From positions 1 through 64,000 of the forward strand of contig QHUS01000059.1 of assembly GCA_003222035.1 (NCBI GenBank): a stretch of 64,000 bases of DNA, given 5' to 3'. Origin of the DNA: Gemmatimonadota bacterium (GTDB taxonomy: Bacteria; Gemmatimonadota; Gemmatimonadetes; Gemmatimonadales; GWC2-71-9). A program made the position numbers and the translations under genes. The notes below the pieces were generated by a model, which did not search any database, had not been told where the DNA came from, and saw nothing but the letters and a program-made list of their open reading frames with translations. Below, piece by piece: positions 38,793 through 47,988 of this stretch. Position 1 is the stretch's first letter; each line of letters opens with the position of its first letter.

Positions 38793-40562
38793 TCACTCGA
38801 ACCCGACCAGCGGCACCAGGCGAAACAGCCACCAAGCCGCGCCCCCGGCCGCGGCCAGGCACGCGATGCCGGGGAGCGCCTTTCCGTACAACAGGTATCC
38901 GGTCCCGAAGAGTGCCGCGTAGATCACGGCGCATCCCAGGAACCAGCACAGGAACGCGGCCGTGACGCTCTCTCCCCCTCGACGCGCGCTCTGCGTGTTC
39001 ACCGCGCCGCTCCAGCCGGGGCCGACGGGGCGGATGCGGTCGTAAAACGCCTGCAGCGTGGCGCGGTCGGTGGGCCGCGTGGCGAACGTGACGGCCAGCC
39101 AGACAACCGTGGTGACCGCGACGCCCGCCACGAGCTGGAGCGTCGGCGTGAAGGGCGCGAAGCCGAGCGCCCGGTGCACGAACTGGAAGTACAACGCGAC
39201 GGCGAACGAGATCACCATCCCGGCGATCTCGCTCCACGCATTGACCCGCCACCAGAACCAGCGCAGCAAAAAGATGAGTCCGGTCCCGGCGCCGATCTGG
39301 AGCAGGATCTGGAACGTCTGGTACGCGTTCTCGAGCCAGAGCGACAGTACCGACGCGAGCGCGATCAGCACCACTGTGGCGGCACGTCCCACCAGCACGT
39401 AGTGACGCTCGTCCCGGTCGGGCGCCACGAATCGGCGGTAGCAGTCCTCGACCGCGTACGAGGCGCCCCAATTGAGGTGCGTGCTGATCGTGGACATGTA
39501 AGCCGCGGCGAGCGAGGCGACCATCAGCCCGAGCAGCCCGTGCGGGAGGTAGACGAGCATCGCCGAGTAGGCGAGATCGTGTCGCACAATCGCCCGGTCG
39601 ATGTGGGGAAACCGGGCGGCGATGGAGGCGAGGTCGGGATAGACCACGAGCGACGCGAGCGCCACGAGGATCCACGGCCAGGGCCGGACGGCGTAATGCA
39701 GCAGGTTGAAGAGCAAGGTCGTGCGCATGGCTTCGCGCTCGTTGCGCGCGGCGAGCATCCGCTGCGCCACGTAGCCGCCGCCCCCCGGCTCGGCGCCGGG
39801 ATACCAGGTGCTCCACCACTGCACCGCGAGCGGCACGATCAGGACCGCCGCCGCGGTGCTCCAGTCGGAAAAGTCAGGCAACAGTGAAAGGCGCCCCACG
39901 ACGGCGGGGTGGGCGAACAGGCCGGACAGGCCGCCGACCTCCGGGAGCCCGAGCGCCACGACGGCGGCCGTCACGGACCCGACCATCGCGAGCGTGAACT
40001 GAACGAAGTCGGTCAACACGACCCCTGAGAGCCCAGAGCTCGCGGCGTAGAGCACTGTGACGGCGCCGCCCACGACGACCGCCGTATGCCGATCCCAGCC
40101 GAGCAGCACGCCGGCGATCTTGGTCGCGGAGAGATTCACCGAGGCCATGATCATCACGTTGAAGAACACGCCGAGGTAGATCGCCCGGAACCCGCGGAGG
40201 AAGGCGGCCGGTTTGCCGGAGTAGCGCAGCTCGTAGAACGCGATGTCGGTGAGCGCCGCGGAGCGTCGCCACAGCTTGGCGTAGAAGAACACGGTGCACA
40301 TGCCCGTGACCGCGAACGCCCACCACACCCAGTTTTGGCTCACGCCGCCGGTGCGCACGAGATCGGTGACGAGGTTCGGCGTATCGGTCGAGAAGGTCGT
40401 GGCCACGAGCGACACCCCCAGGAGCCACCACGACAGTCGCCGGCCCGACAGGAAGAACTCGTACCGCCCCTGTCCAGCGCGCCGCGTCACCGCCAGCCCG
40501 ATCGCGATGCAGAGCACGGCGTACAGCGCCAGGACAATCCAGTCCCAGCTGTTCAGTCGCAT
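38793..40562 (-). CDS. Sodium:solute symporter (SSS family)
   Basis: YEFFLSGRRLSWWLLGVSLVATTFSTDTPNLVTDLVRTGGVSQNW. Confidence 0.93.
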   Translation of the reverse strand: MRLNSWDWIVLALYAVLCIAIGLAVTRRAGQGRYEFFLSGRRLSWWLLGVSLVATTFSTDTPNLVTDLVRTGGVSQNWVWWAFAVTGMCTVFFYAKLWRRSAALTDIAFYELRYSGKPAAFLRGFRAIYLGVFFNVMIMASVNLSATKIAGVLLGWDRHTAVVVGGAVTVLYAASSGLSGVVLTDFVQFTLAMVGSVTAAVVALGLPEVGGLSGLFAHPAVVGRLSLLPDFSDWSTAAAVLIVPLAVQWWSTWYPGAEPGGGGYVAQRMLAARNEREAMRTTLLFNLLHYAVRPWPWILVALASLVVYPDLASIAARFPHIDRAIVRHDLAYSAMLVYLPHGLLGLMVASLAAAYMSTISTHLNWGASYAVEDCYRRFVAPDRDERHYVLVGRAATVVLIALASVLSLWLENAYQTFQILLQIGAGTGLIFLLRWFWWRVNAWSEIAGMVISFAVALYFQFVHRALGFAPFTPTLQLVAGVAVTTVVWLAVTFATRPTDRATLQAFYDRIRPVGPGWSGAVNTQSARRGGESVTAAFLCWFLGCAVIYAALFGTGYLLYGKALPGIACLAAAGGAAWWLFRLVPLVGFE

Positions 40563-41551
40563 GCGAGTCGCTTGAATGCGGCACTCAGGTCGGCCGGGTA
40601 AACGCCGGTCTCCACCAGGTGTGCCACCTCGCCTCGTACGACCGCGTCGTCCGCCGAAAAGGTCATGCCGAACCACCGCTCGCGCGCCGGCAGAACGCGC
40701 ACTCGCGCTTCGCCCGTCGCCACCTGCGCGCCCACCGCCTCACTCAACAGAAACTCTGCCGACGGTTCCGCCCCCCGCATGTCGAAGAAGCGGGTGAACT
40801 GCCTCTCCAACGCGGGCAGCATCGCCTGTGTGAAGCCCCAGAGATTCATGGAGACGAGCTCGCCTCCGCCGAGCGCCACCGCTCGCCCGCTCGTCGTGTG
40901 CCCGGTGAATCGGGAGTCGCGTGCCGCGATATCGGTGACCTCCAAGAGCTGCGACAAATAGCCGTGAGTGTCCGATTGCGCAATGCCGCGTGACACGCCG
41001 CCGTGCGGCGAGAGGGTCTCCGCCAGCGGGTACCCGATCAGGGCGTGCTCTCGGGCGCTCACGAGATGCTCGAACAGAGCCCGGTAGGCGCCCGCGCCGT
41101 AGAAGTCGTCGGCGTTCATTACGGCGAACGGTCCCGCGACCGCGGGCGCGGCGGCGAGGACGGCATGGCCGGTTCCCCACGGCTTGGTGCGGCCGGGCGG
41201 TGCCCGTTCGAGCGCCTGGCGCGCGTACGCGATCTCCACCCCGGCGCCGATGACCTCCGCCACGTGGCGGCGGAGCTGATCCTCGACGTCTCCTCGAACC
41301 ACGAGCACGACTTTCCTGAAGCCGGCCCGGACGGCGTCGTAGACGCCGTAGTCGAGCAGCGCCTCGCCGCTTGGCCCCACCGGGGTGAGCTGCTTGAGCC
41401 CCCCGAAACGGGTCCCGAGACCCGCCGCGAGCACGACCAGGGTGGGCGGCGGGCTTGCCCCCGGGGTCAGTGAGCTCGGAGGACCTTGGTGCGAAGCGAT
41501 GGAAGACCGCGGGCGAGGGGCATGCTCATTCGTACTCCCGATAAGCGCCAA
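40553..41551 (-). CDS. NTP_transferase-family sugar-phosphate nucleotidyltransferase (start uncertain)
   Basis: TLVVLAAGLGTRFGGLKQLTPVGPSGEALLDYGVYDAVRAGFRKVVLVVR; FAVMNADDFYGAGAYRALF. Confidence 0.87.
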   Translation of the reverse strand: MALIGSTNEHAPRPRSSIASHQGPPSSLTPGASPPPTLVVLAAGLGTRFGGLKQLTPVGPSGEALLDYGVYDAVRAGFRKVVLVVRGDVEDQLRRHVAEVIGAGVEIAYARQALERAPPGRTKPWGTGHAVLAAAPAVAGPFAVMNADDFYGAGAYRALFEHLVSAREHALIGYPLAETLSPHGGVSRGIAQSDTHGYLSQLLEVTDIAARDSRFTGHTTSGRAVALGGGELVSMNLWGFTQAMLPALERQFTRFFDMRGAEPSAEFLLSEAVGAQVATGEARVRVLPARERWFGMTFSADDAVVRGEVAHLVETGVYPADLSAAFKRLACD

Positions 41552-43265
41552 ACGTGGCTAACCGATCTTCTCCCAGCTCGGGCGGGATTGGCACACACGG
41601 TTCATTCAGTTTCTCGCATAGTTGATTCCACAGGGCCGTGCGGGCATACCGTTGGTGAACCTTCTGGAACGAAGCGGATAGGAGGAGCTGTTTCGCCTCT
41701 TGAAGCTCGCCTCGATCGATCAACAGCTGCGCTCGCGTCTCCACGATCCATTCATCCTCGAGGGCGTCAACGTGGTTCAGCCAGTTCGCACGCTCGGCTA
41801 TCGTTTGAGTCCCGAGACGGCGCAGCACATGATCGCGCTGCACAATGATCTGCGGATGTAGCTGCAACCATCTTTCCTCAATGTCTCCGAGAGCCTCTCC
41901 GGCACCCTTGACGTCACCTTCCAGCTCGAGCAGCCTGGCCAACAGCGCCTTGGCAACCCCTAACTTGCTCGTCGACAGCACGTGGATGGCTGCCTGCTTC
42001 TTTCCTGTTCCGGCCAGCCAGGTACCGTGATGGAATCTCCAGCGATCTGCCTTGCCATCTTGGGAATTTTCAATGGCCCATTCGAAGGCAGGATTCAGGT
42101 CGTCCATGCCGGATGGCGCCCAGAGGCACTGATGAATCTCAGGTGGCTCAGGCAGTCTTCCGTTGGCTTCATACGCACTCACCAGATCCTTCCACACCTT
42201 CACTTCGTCGTCTCTTGCCCACGAAAACAGGGGGACTTCTTCGGTGGGTCTGAGCTGCACGTCTGGAATGGTCAACGCGTAGATACTCAGTGCTTTGTTC
42301 GACGGGATCCAAAACTCCACGTGCCACCGGGTTTCTTTGGGTTGTAACTCCAGCTTGATTGACTGATCACCAACGGGTCCGCCCTGTATCTCTACGTACG
42401 GAGTGCGATTTGCCGTACTCAATGTGGCCCATGCGCGATCCTTCCCGACGCCATAGCTCCACAGCTTCATTCCGGGCGCGATCGCGTCATCGGCAATGTG
42501 ATACAGGCCGATACCCAATGAGGGGGTGAAGGCGCCGAACGCATTCCCATCTTTAGTCTTCCAAAAGAACCCCGTCATTTCCTTGATGTCCGATTCATGT
42601 TTGGGCCCTGACTGATGCCAATCGATGGTGTCGAGTTTCGACGAGTGCGATATGACCGTGCCCTTGGGAAAGTGATATTCTGTATCGGGAGCACAGGGCA
42701 GCGCAGCATTGGACCATGACATCCAGGGATGTGCGGCCGTTCCGGGGTTGTGAAACACCGCACGCTGCGTCAGGAAATCCTCGCCAGGACCGAGGGAGTA
42801 TTCTACGGACCACTGCATGCCGAAACGCAGCTCCCGTTCTCCGCAGGTGACATACACACGCTCTGTCGTTCGATCGATTTTGTAGAGAACCGAGTCGTTC
42901 TGCGTGGGAGAATGAGAAATGGGGAAGCTGACTTCGATGCCACCGGCCACATAGCAGAACCGCGGGAGGATTCGCGTCGGCCTGATGACGTCCGGCGCAT
43001 ACAAGACTTCTTTGCCCGATCCCTTATGAACTATCGATGTGACTCTTCCTCCGAGGTCAGGACAAATCGTGCTTCTGATCTTGTCATTCTCCAGCACGAT
43101 GAACCGGTACCATTTGGGTCCCGGTCGGTTGGAGGTCTCTGCATAACTCACGTACGGATAGACGCCATCGGGGTCGAACGCCGTCGGGACCGGACCAGTC
43201 GGTATCAGTTGATGGGTGAGAACGTAATTCTGAAACTCTGTACAGCGAACTCCGTTATCGCGCAT
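41526..43265 (-). CDS. DUF5107 family protein (aldose-epimerase-like fold with C-terminal repeats)
   Basis: IRSTICPDLGGRVTSIVHKGSGKEVLYAPDVIRP...AGGIEVSFPISHSPTQ; composition visibly less GC-rich than neighbours. Confidence 0.75.
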   Translation of the reverse strand: MRDNGVRCTEFQNYVLTHQLIPTGPVPTAFDPDGVYPYVSYAETSNRPGPKWYRFIVLENDKIRSTICPDLGGRVTSIVHKGSGKEVLYAPDVIRPTRILPRFCYVAGGIEVSFPISHSPTQNDSVLYKIDRTTERVYVTCGERELRFGMQWSVEYSLGPGEDFLTQRAVFHNPGTAAHPWMSWSNAALPCAPDTEYHFPKGTVISHSSKLDTIDWHQSGPKHESDIKEMTGFFWKTKDGNAFGAFTPSLGIGLYHIADDAIAPGMKLWSYGVGKDRAWATLSTANRTPYVEIQGGPVGDQSIKLELQPKETRWHVEFWIPSNKALSIYALTIPDVQLRPTEEVPLFSWARDDEVKVWKDLVSAYEANGRLPEPPEIHQCLWAPSGMDDLNPAFEWAIENSQDGKADRWRFHHGTWLAGTGKKQAAIHVLSTSKLGVAKALLARLLELEGDVKGAGEALGDIEERWLQLHPQIIVQRDHVLRRLGTQTIAERANWLNHVDALEDEWIVETRAQLLIDRGELQEAKQLLLSASFQKVHQRYARTALWNQLCEKLNEPCVPIPPELGEDRLATFGAYREYE

Positions 43266-43340
43266 CTACGTTCCCCTCCCCGATCGCCGTCGCCATGACA
43301 GCCTCCGGGGCGGCGTGGCCGCTCGGAGCCGGGCCCCTCC

Positions 43341-45047
43341 TTACACGTTGCCGCGTTTCATCTCCGCTACGGCATGGTCGCAGGCCCGCGCGGTGAGCGC
43401 CATGTAGGTGATCGACGGATTCACGCATGATGAGCTCGTCATACACGCCCCGTCAGTCACGAACAGGTTGGGCACGTCGTGCGCCTGGTTGTACGCGTTC
43501 AGCACCGACGTCTTGGGGTCCCGGCCCATGCGGGCCGTCCCCATCTCGTGGATGCCCAGCCCAGGCTCGGCGCCGAGCGCATCTACCTTGTTGGCGTCGT
43601 GGGTGCGCACGTCCTTGCACCCGGCCGCCTCGAGCATCTCGGCGGCCGACGCCGCCATGTCCTTCCGCATGGAGAGCTCGTTGTCGCCCCAGGTGCAATG
43701 GATGCGCAGCACAGGCATGCCGAACTCGTCGGTCTGGTCGGAGAGCGCGGCGAAGTTGTCCTCGCGCGGCAGGCATTCGCCGAAGCCCGTCATATTGAAC
43801 GTCCAACCGCCCGGCTCCTGCAGACGATGCTTGAGCTCTATCCCGAACCCGACCTGGCTTCCCCCGCGTCCCCAGCCTCCGCGGCTGGCGCCGCCCTGGT
43901 ACCCGAAGCCGCGCATGTAATCGCGGCGCGAGGCGTCGTCTCCCAGGTTCCGGAAGCGGGGGATGTAGATGCCGTTGGGACGATTGCCCTGGTAGTAGCG
44001 GTCGAGCAGGCCGTCGATGTGGCCGCTCGCCCCGGCGAGGAAATGATGGTCCATCAGATAGTGGCCCAGTACACCGCTCGAGTTGGCGAGGCCGTTGGGG
44101 AAGCGCGTCGACGTGGAGTTGAGGAGGATCCGAGCGGTGCCGAGCGCCGAGGCGCAGACGAACACCAGGCGGGCGTAGTATTCGCGGGTCGCCTTGGTCT
44201 TCGCGTCCACGACGCGCACGCCGGTCACGCGGTTCGTGGCGGCGTCGTACAGCACGGAGTGCACGACGCTGTCGGGGACGATGGTGAGCCGTCCGGTGGC
44301 CTGTGCCGCCGGCAGCGTGGACGCCTGGCTCGAGAAGTACGACCCGGTCGAGCAGCCGCGCTCGCACGGGCCGCAGTAGTGACATGGCAAACGATCACCG
44401 ATGCGCTGCGTCAGGATCGCCACGCGCCCGACGGTCACGTGCCGGTCCGGGAACACCTTCTCGATGCCCGCCTTCACGAACTTCTCGCCAGCGTTCATCT
44501 CCATGGGGGGCTGGAACTCGCCGTCGGGCAGGTGCGGCAGTCCGAGCTTTTCGCCGCTCACGCCGATGAAGCGCTCGACGTAGCTATACCACGGTGCGAT
44601 GTCGGCGTAGCGGATCGGCCAGTCGACCCCGTGCCCATCGCGCAGGTTTGCCTCGAAGTCGAGGTCGCTCCAGCGGTACACCTGGCGGCCCCAGATGAGC
44701 GACTTGCCGCCCACCTGGTCGCCCTGAATCCAGGTGAACGGTTTCTCCTCGACGTACGGGTTCTTGCGATCCGGCATGAAGAAATGCTTGTTCGATTCAC
44801 GGAACTGGCTGGTGCGCGCCTGGATCGGATACGCCTCGGCGCCCTTCGTTCCCACCGAGAGCCGCGCGTTCCGGAGCGGGAACTCCCAGACCGGCTTGTG
44901 CTCCGTGATGTAATCCTTGCGGTGCACCACGTTGCGACCGCGCTCGACCACGAGTGTCCGCAGGCCCTTTTCGGTGAGCTCCTTCGCCGCCCACCCGCCG
45001 GTGATGCCGGAACCGATCACGATTGCGTCGTAGGTGATCATGACCAT
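43341..45047 (-). CDS. GMC family oxidoreductase, large subunit (glucoside-3-dehydrogenase/gluconate-dehydrogenase type)
   Basis: YDAIVIGSGITGGWAAKELTEKGLRTLVVERG; CHYCGPCERGC; NPSITYMALTARACDH. Confidence 0.9.
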   Translation of the reverse strand: MVMITYDAIVIGSGITGGWAAKELTEKGLRTLVVERGRNVVHRKDYITEHKPVWEFPLRNARLSVGTKGAEAYPIQARTSQFRESNKHFFMPDRKNPYVEEKPFTWIQGDQVGGKSLIWGRQVYRWSDLDFEANLRDGHGVDWPIRYADIAPWYSYVERFIGVSGEKLGLPHLPDGEFQPPMEMNAGEKFVKAGIEKVFPDRHVTVGRVAILTQRIGDRLPCHYCGPCERGCSTGSYFSSQASTLPAAQATGRLTIVPDSVVHSVLYDAATNRVTGVRVVDAKTKATREYYARLVFVCASALGTARILLNSTSTRFPNGLANSSGVLGHYLMDHHFLAGASGHIDGLLDRYYQGNRPNGIYIPRFRNLGDDASRRDYMRGFGYQGGASRGGWGRGGSQVGFGIELKHRLQEPGGWTFNMTGFGECLPREDNFAALSDQTDEFGMPVLRIHCTWGDNELSMRKDMAASAAEMLEAAGCKDVRTHDANKVDALGAEPGLGIHEMGTARMGRDPKTSVLNAYNQAHDVPNLFVTDGACMTSSSCVNPSITYMALTARACDHAVAEMKRGNV

Positions 45048-45643
45048 TCCCTCCCCCCGCTCGGCGGGAACGGGATGTCGCCGCGAAACAGGCCCATCGG
45101 GTTGACCCGCAGCTCGCGCGACGCGCCGATGTCCGACGTGTAGTAGCCCACCAGCGTCACCTCCTTCAGTCGCCGGAAAAACCACGTCTCGGGTGGTCGT
45201 TCGGACGGGTCTCCCCCCGACGGATACGCCGCCTCGTCCATTTCCTTGAGCATGGCGACCTGCTGGACCGGCGTGCATTCGCTGAACCGCTTGCTCTGGC
45301 GCGACCGGGCCCGCGCATCGACGTCGCCGAGGCCTGCGAGGAAGCGTTGGCGGTCGTCCGCCGGATAATGATCGGTGAGCAGGGCGTCCACGAAGCGGTG
45401 GACGCCGGCGCCCCGCGCGCCCGGTGTGTCGCTGGCCGGAATGATGTGATCGGCCATCACCGCGACCAGCTCGAGCTGGTCGGGGCTCAGGGTCCGGGGT
45501 ACCCATCCCAGCGGGGACCTCCAGGCGTCGCCCGCGCCCGCGTCGAGCGCGGCCGCCAGCGTTGGGGTCGAGATGGCCGTGCCGAGGAGCAGGGCGACCT
45601 GCGCCAGGGCCTCACGTCTCGTGATGCGGTCGTCGTGAATCAT
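45038..45643 (-). CDS. Gluconate 2-dehydrogenase subunit 3 family protein
   Basis: ITRREALAQVALLLGTAIS; LSPDQLELVAVMADHIIPASDTPGARGAGVHRFVDALL; overlaps the GMC gene start. Confidence 0.87.
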   Translation of the reverse strand: MIHDDRITRREALAQVALLLGTAISTPTLAAALDAGAGDAWRSPLGWVPRTLSPDQLELVAVMADHIIPASDTPGARGAGVHRFVDALLTDHYPADDRQRFLAGLGDVDARARSRQSKRFSECTPVQQVAMLKEMDEAAYPSGGDPSERPPETWFFRRLKEVTLVGYYTSDIGASRELRVNPMGLFRGDIPFPPSGGREWS

Positions 45644-45652
45644 CGGCGTACC

Positions 45653-46945
45653 TCACGCAACGGGGTGTGGGGGCGGACGGGGGGCGGACCGCGGGGCGTC
45701 GCCGATTGCAGCGGGCTCGAGCCGCGGGGCCAATAGGTGAATGATGAGCCAGGCCGTGATGTATGCAAGTCCGCAGACCAGGAAGATCGGGGTGTAGTTG
45801 CTGCCGTTGGCATCGAGCACGCGTCCCGTGATCTGCTGGAACAGCACGCCCCCCATCGCGCCCGCGAAGGCCCCGATCCCGACCACCGATGCCACGGCGG
45901 GTTGCGGAAACATGTCGCTCGCCAGGGTATAGACGTTCGCGGACCATGCCTGATGGGCCGCGGCGGCGACACTGACGAGTGCCACGGCGGCCCAGAGGCT
46001 GTCGGCTCGCGGCGCGTACGCCGTGGGGACGATCAGGAGCGCCATTGCGAGCATGGCCGTCTTGCGTGCCCGGTTCACCGTCCACCCGCGCTTGATGAAC
46101 GCCCCCGACAGCCAGCCCCCGCCCACCGATCCGGCGTCGGCGACGAGATACACAACGATCAGCGGGACCGCGAGCTGCGACAGTCTGATGCCGTACTTCG
46201 CGTCGAGGAATTTGGGCAGCCAGTACAAATAGAACCACCAGATCGGGTCGGCCAGGAGCTTCCCGACCGCGAACGCCCACGTTTGCCGGGCTCCGAGCAG
46301 TCGAAGCCATCGCACACCGGTCGCCTGCGCCGCGGGATCGCTGCGAATGTGCGCCAGCTCGGCCGCCGAAACGCGCGGGTGGGCGTCCGGACCCCGGTAG
46401 AGGGCGAGCCAGAGCAGCAGCCACAGGAACCCCAAGCCGCCGGTCACAATGAACGCCCAGCGCCATCCCCAGGTGAGTGCGATCCAGGGGACGAGCAGCG
46501 GAGCGATGATCGCACCCGTGTTGGTTCCCGCGTTGAAGATCCCGGCGGCAAGGGCCCGCTCCCGCCTGGGGAACCACTCGGCCACGGTCTTGATGGCGCC
46601 GGGGAAGTTGGCGGACTCGCCCAGCCCGAGCAGGGCGCGCGCCGCGGAGAAGCCGGCGGTGGTACGTGCGAAGGCGGTACTGATCGCCGCGAGGCTCCAG
46701 GCCACCACCGCGATGGCGAACCCGCGACGCACGCCGATCACGTCGAGCAGTCGTCCGGCCGCGAGGAATCCGAACGCGTACACGATGGTGAACCAGGACA
46801 CGACATCGCCGTATTGCGCCTCCGACCAGTGCAGCTCCCGCTGCAGCGTGGGCGCGAGGATGGAGAGTACCTGACGGTCGACGTAGTTGATGGTCGTGAC
46901 GACGAACAAGAGGGCGCACACCGTCCAGCGATACCCGATGGTCAT
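45653..46945 (-). CDS. MFS transporter, hexuronate (ExuT)-like
   Basis: YRWTVCALLFVVTTINYVDRQVLSILAPTLQRELHWSEAQYG...LGESANFPGAIKTVAEWFPRRERALAAGIFNAGTNTGAI. Confidence 0.88.
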   Translation of the reverse strand: MTIGYRWTVCALLFVVTTINYVDRQVLSILAPTLQRELHWSEAQYGDVVSWFTIVYAFGFLAAGRLLDVIGVRRGFAIAVVAWSLAAISTAFARTTAGFSAARALLGLGESANFPGAIKTVAEWFPRRERALAAGIFNAGTNTGAIIAPLLVPWIALTWGWRWAFIVTGGLGFLWLLLWLALYRGPDAHPRVSAAELAHIRSDPAAQATGVRWLRLLGARQTWAFAVGKLLADPIWWFYLYWLPKFLDAKYGIRLSQLAVPLIVVYLVADAGSVGGGWLSGAFIKRGWTVNRARKTAMLAMALLIVPTAYAPRADSLWAAVALVSVAAAAHQAWSANVYTLASDMFPQPAVASVVGIGAFAGAMGGVLFQQITGRVLDANGSNYTPIFLVCGLAYITAWLIIHLLAPRLEPAAIGDAPRSAPRPPPHPVA

Positions 46946-47988
46946 GCGTCGCTCCGGGCGATGGCTTCCCACAGGCCCTGCAGGTAGGTGATGCCGAGCG
47001 CCCGATCGTACAGGCCGTATCCGGGGCGCCCCGTCTCGCCCCAGATCATGCGCCCATGGTCCGGGCGCATCGGGCCGGTGAACGCCACGTCCTTGAGCGC
47101 CCGCAGCACCTCGAACAAGTCCACGCTGCCATACGCGGACGGATGGGCGGTTTCGTGAAATTGCCGCTCTCCCGTGACGCGCACGTTGCGGCAGTGCGCG
47201 AAGTGGATACGCCCCATGCGGCCCAGGCGGCGAATCATCGCAGGGAGATCGTTCTCCGGGAGCGCGCCGAGCGAGCCGGTACAGAACGTCACGCCGTTTG
47301 CGGGGTCGTCGACGAGCTTGACGAGGCGCTCCAAGGCGGCTGCATCGGTGATGATGCGAGGCAGTCCAAAGATGGACCACGGGGGATCATCGGGATGGAG
47401 GGCGAGCCGGACGCCTGCTTGCGCCGCCGCGGGCACCACGCGTTCCAGGAAATACCCGAGGTGATCCCACAGTCGCCCCGCGTCCACTGTGCGATACGCG
47501 GCGAGGAGCGCCTGCAGCTCGCTGCCGGTGTACGTGGCTGCCCAGCCGGGGAGCTCGCCCGTCCCGCGCGACAGGTCGATCGCGTCGAGGGCCCGATCGT
47601 CGTACGCGAGCGCGGTCGAGCCGTCGGGGAGCCGGCGCGCGAGATCGGTCCGCATCCAGTCGAACACGGGCATGAAGTTGTAGCACAACACCGGGATGCG
47701 GAGATCGCCCATCGCGCGCACGCTCGCGCAGTACCGGTCGATCAGCCGGTCGCGCGTGGGCCGCCCAAGCTTGATATCCTCATGCACGGGGATGCTCTCC
47801 ACGACGGCGAGGCACAGGCCGGCGTCCTCGATCTGGGCCTTGAGGGTCGCGAGCCGATCGCGGCCCCAGGCCTCACCGATCGGCACGTCGTAGAGGGCAC
47901 TGACCACGCTCCGCACCCCGGGGATCTGGCGGATGTGGCCGAGTGGGATGGGGTCCGCCGGACCGAACCAGCGAAAGGCCGGGATCAC
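46942..47988 (-). CDS. uxuA: Mannonate dehydratase
   Basis: AFRWFGPADPIPLGHIRQIPGVRSVVSALYDVPIGEAW...VESIPVHEDIKLG...LCYNFMPVFDWMRTDL. Confidence 0.94.
   Translation of the reverse strand: MIPAFRWFGPADPIPLGHIRQIPGVRSVVSALYDVPIGEAWGRDRLATLKAQIEDAGLCLAVVESIPVHEDIKLGRPTRDRLIDRYCASVRAMGDLRIPVLCYNFMPVFDWMRTDLARRLPDGSTALAYDDRALDAIDLSRGTGELPGWAATYTGSELQALLAAYRTVDAGRLWDHLGYFLERVVPAAAQAGVRLALHPDDPPWSIFGLPRIITDAAALERLVKLVDDPANGVTFCTGSLGALPENDLPAMIRRLGRMGRIHFAHCRNVRVTGERQFHETAHPSAYGSVDLFEVLRALKDVAFTGPMRPDHGRMIWGETGRPGYGLYDRALGITYLQGLWEAIARSDA

Noticed and set aside
43479-45143. 554-aa + strand ORF opposite the GMC oxidoreductase
   Set aside because: Pure antisense reading frame of a strongly supported gene.
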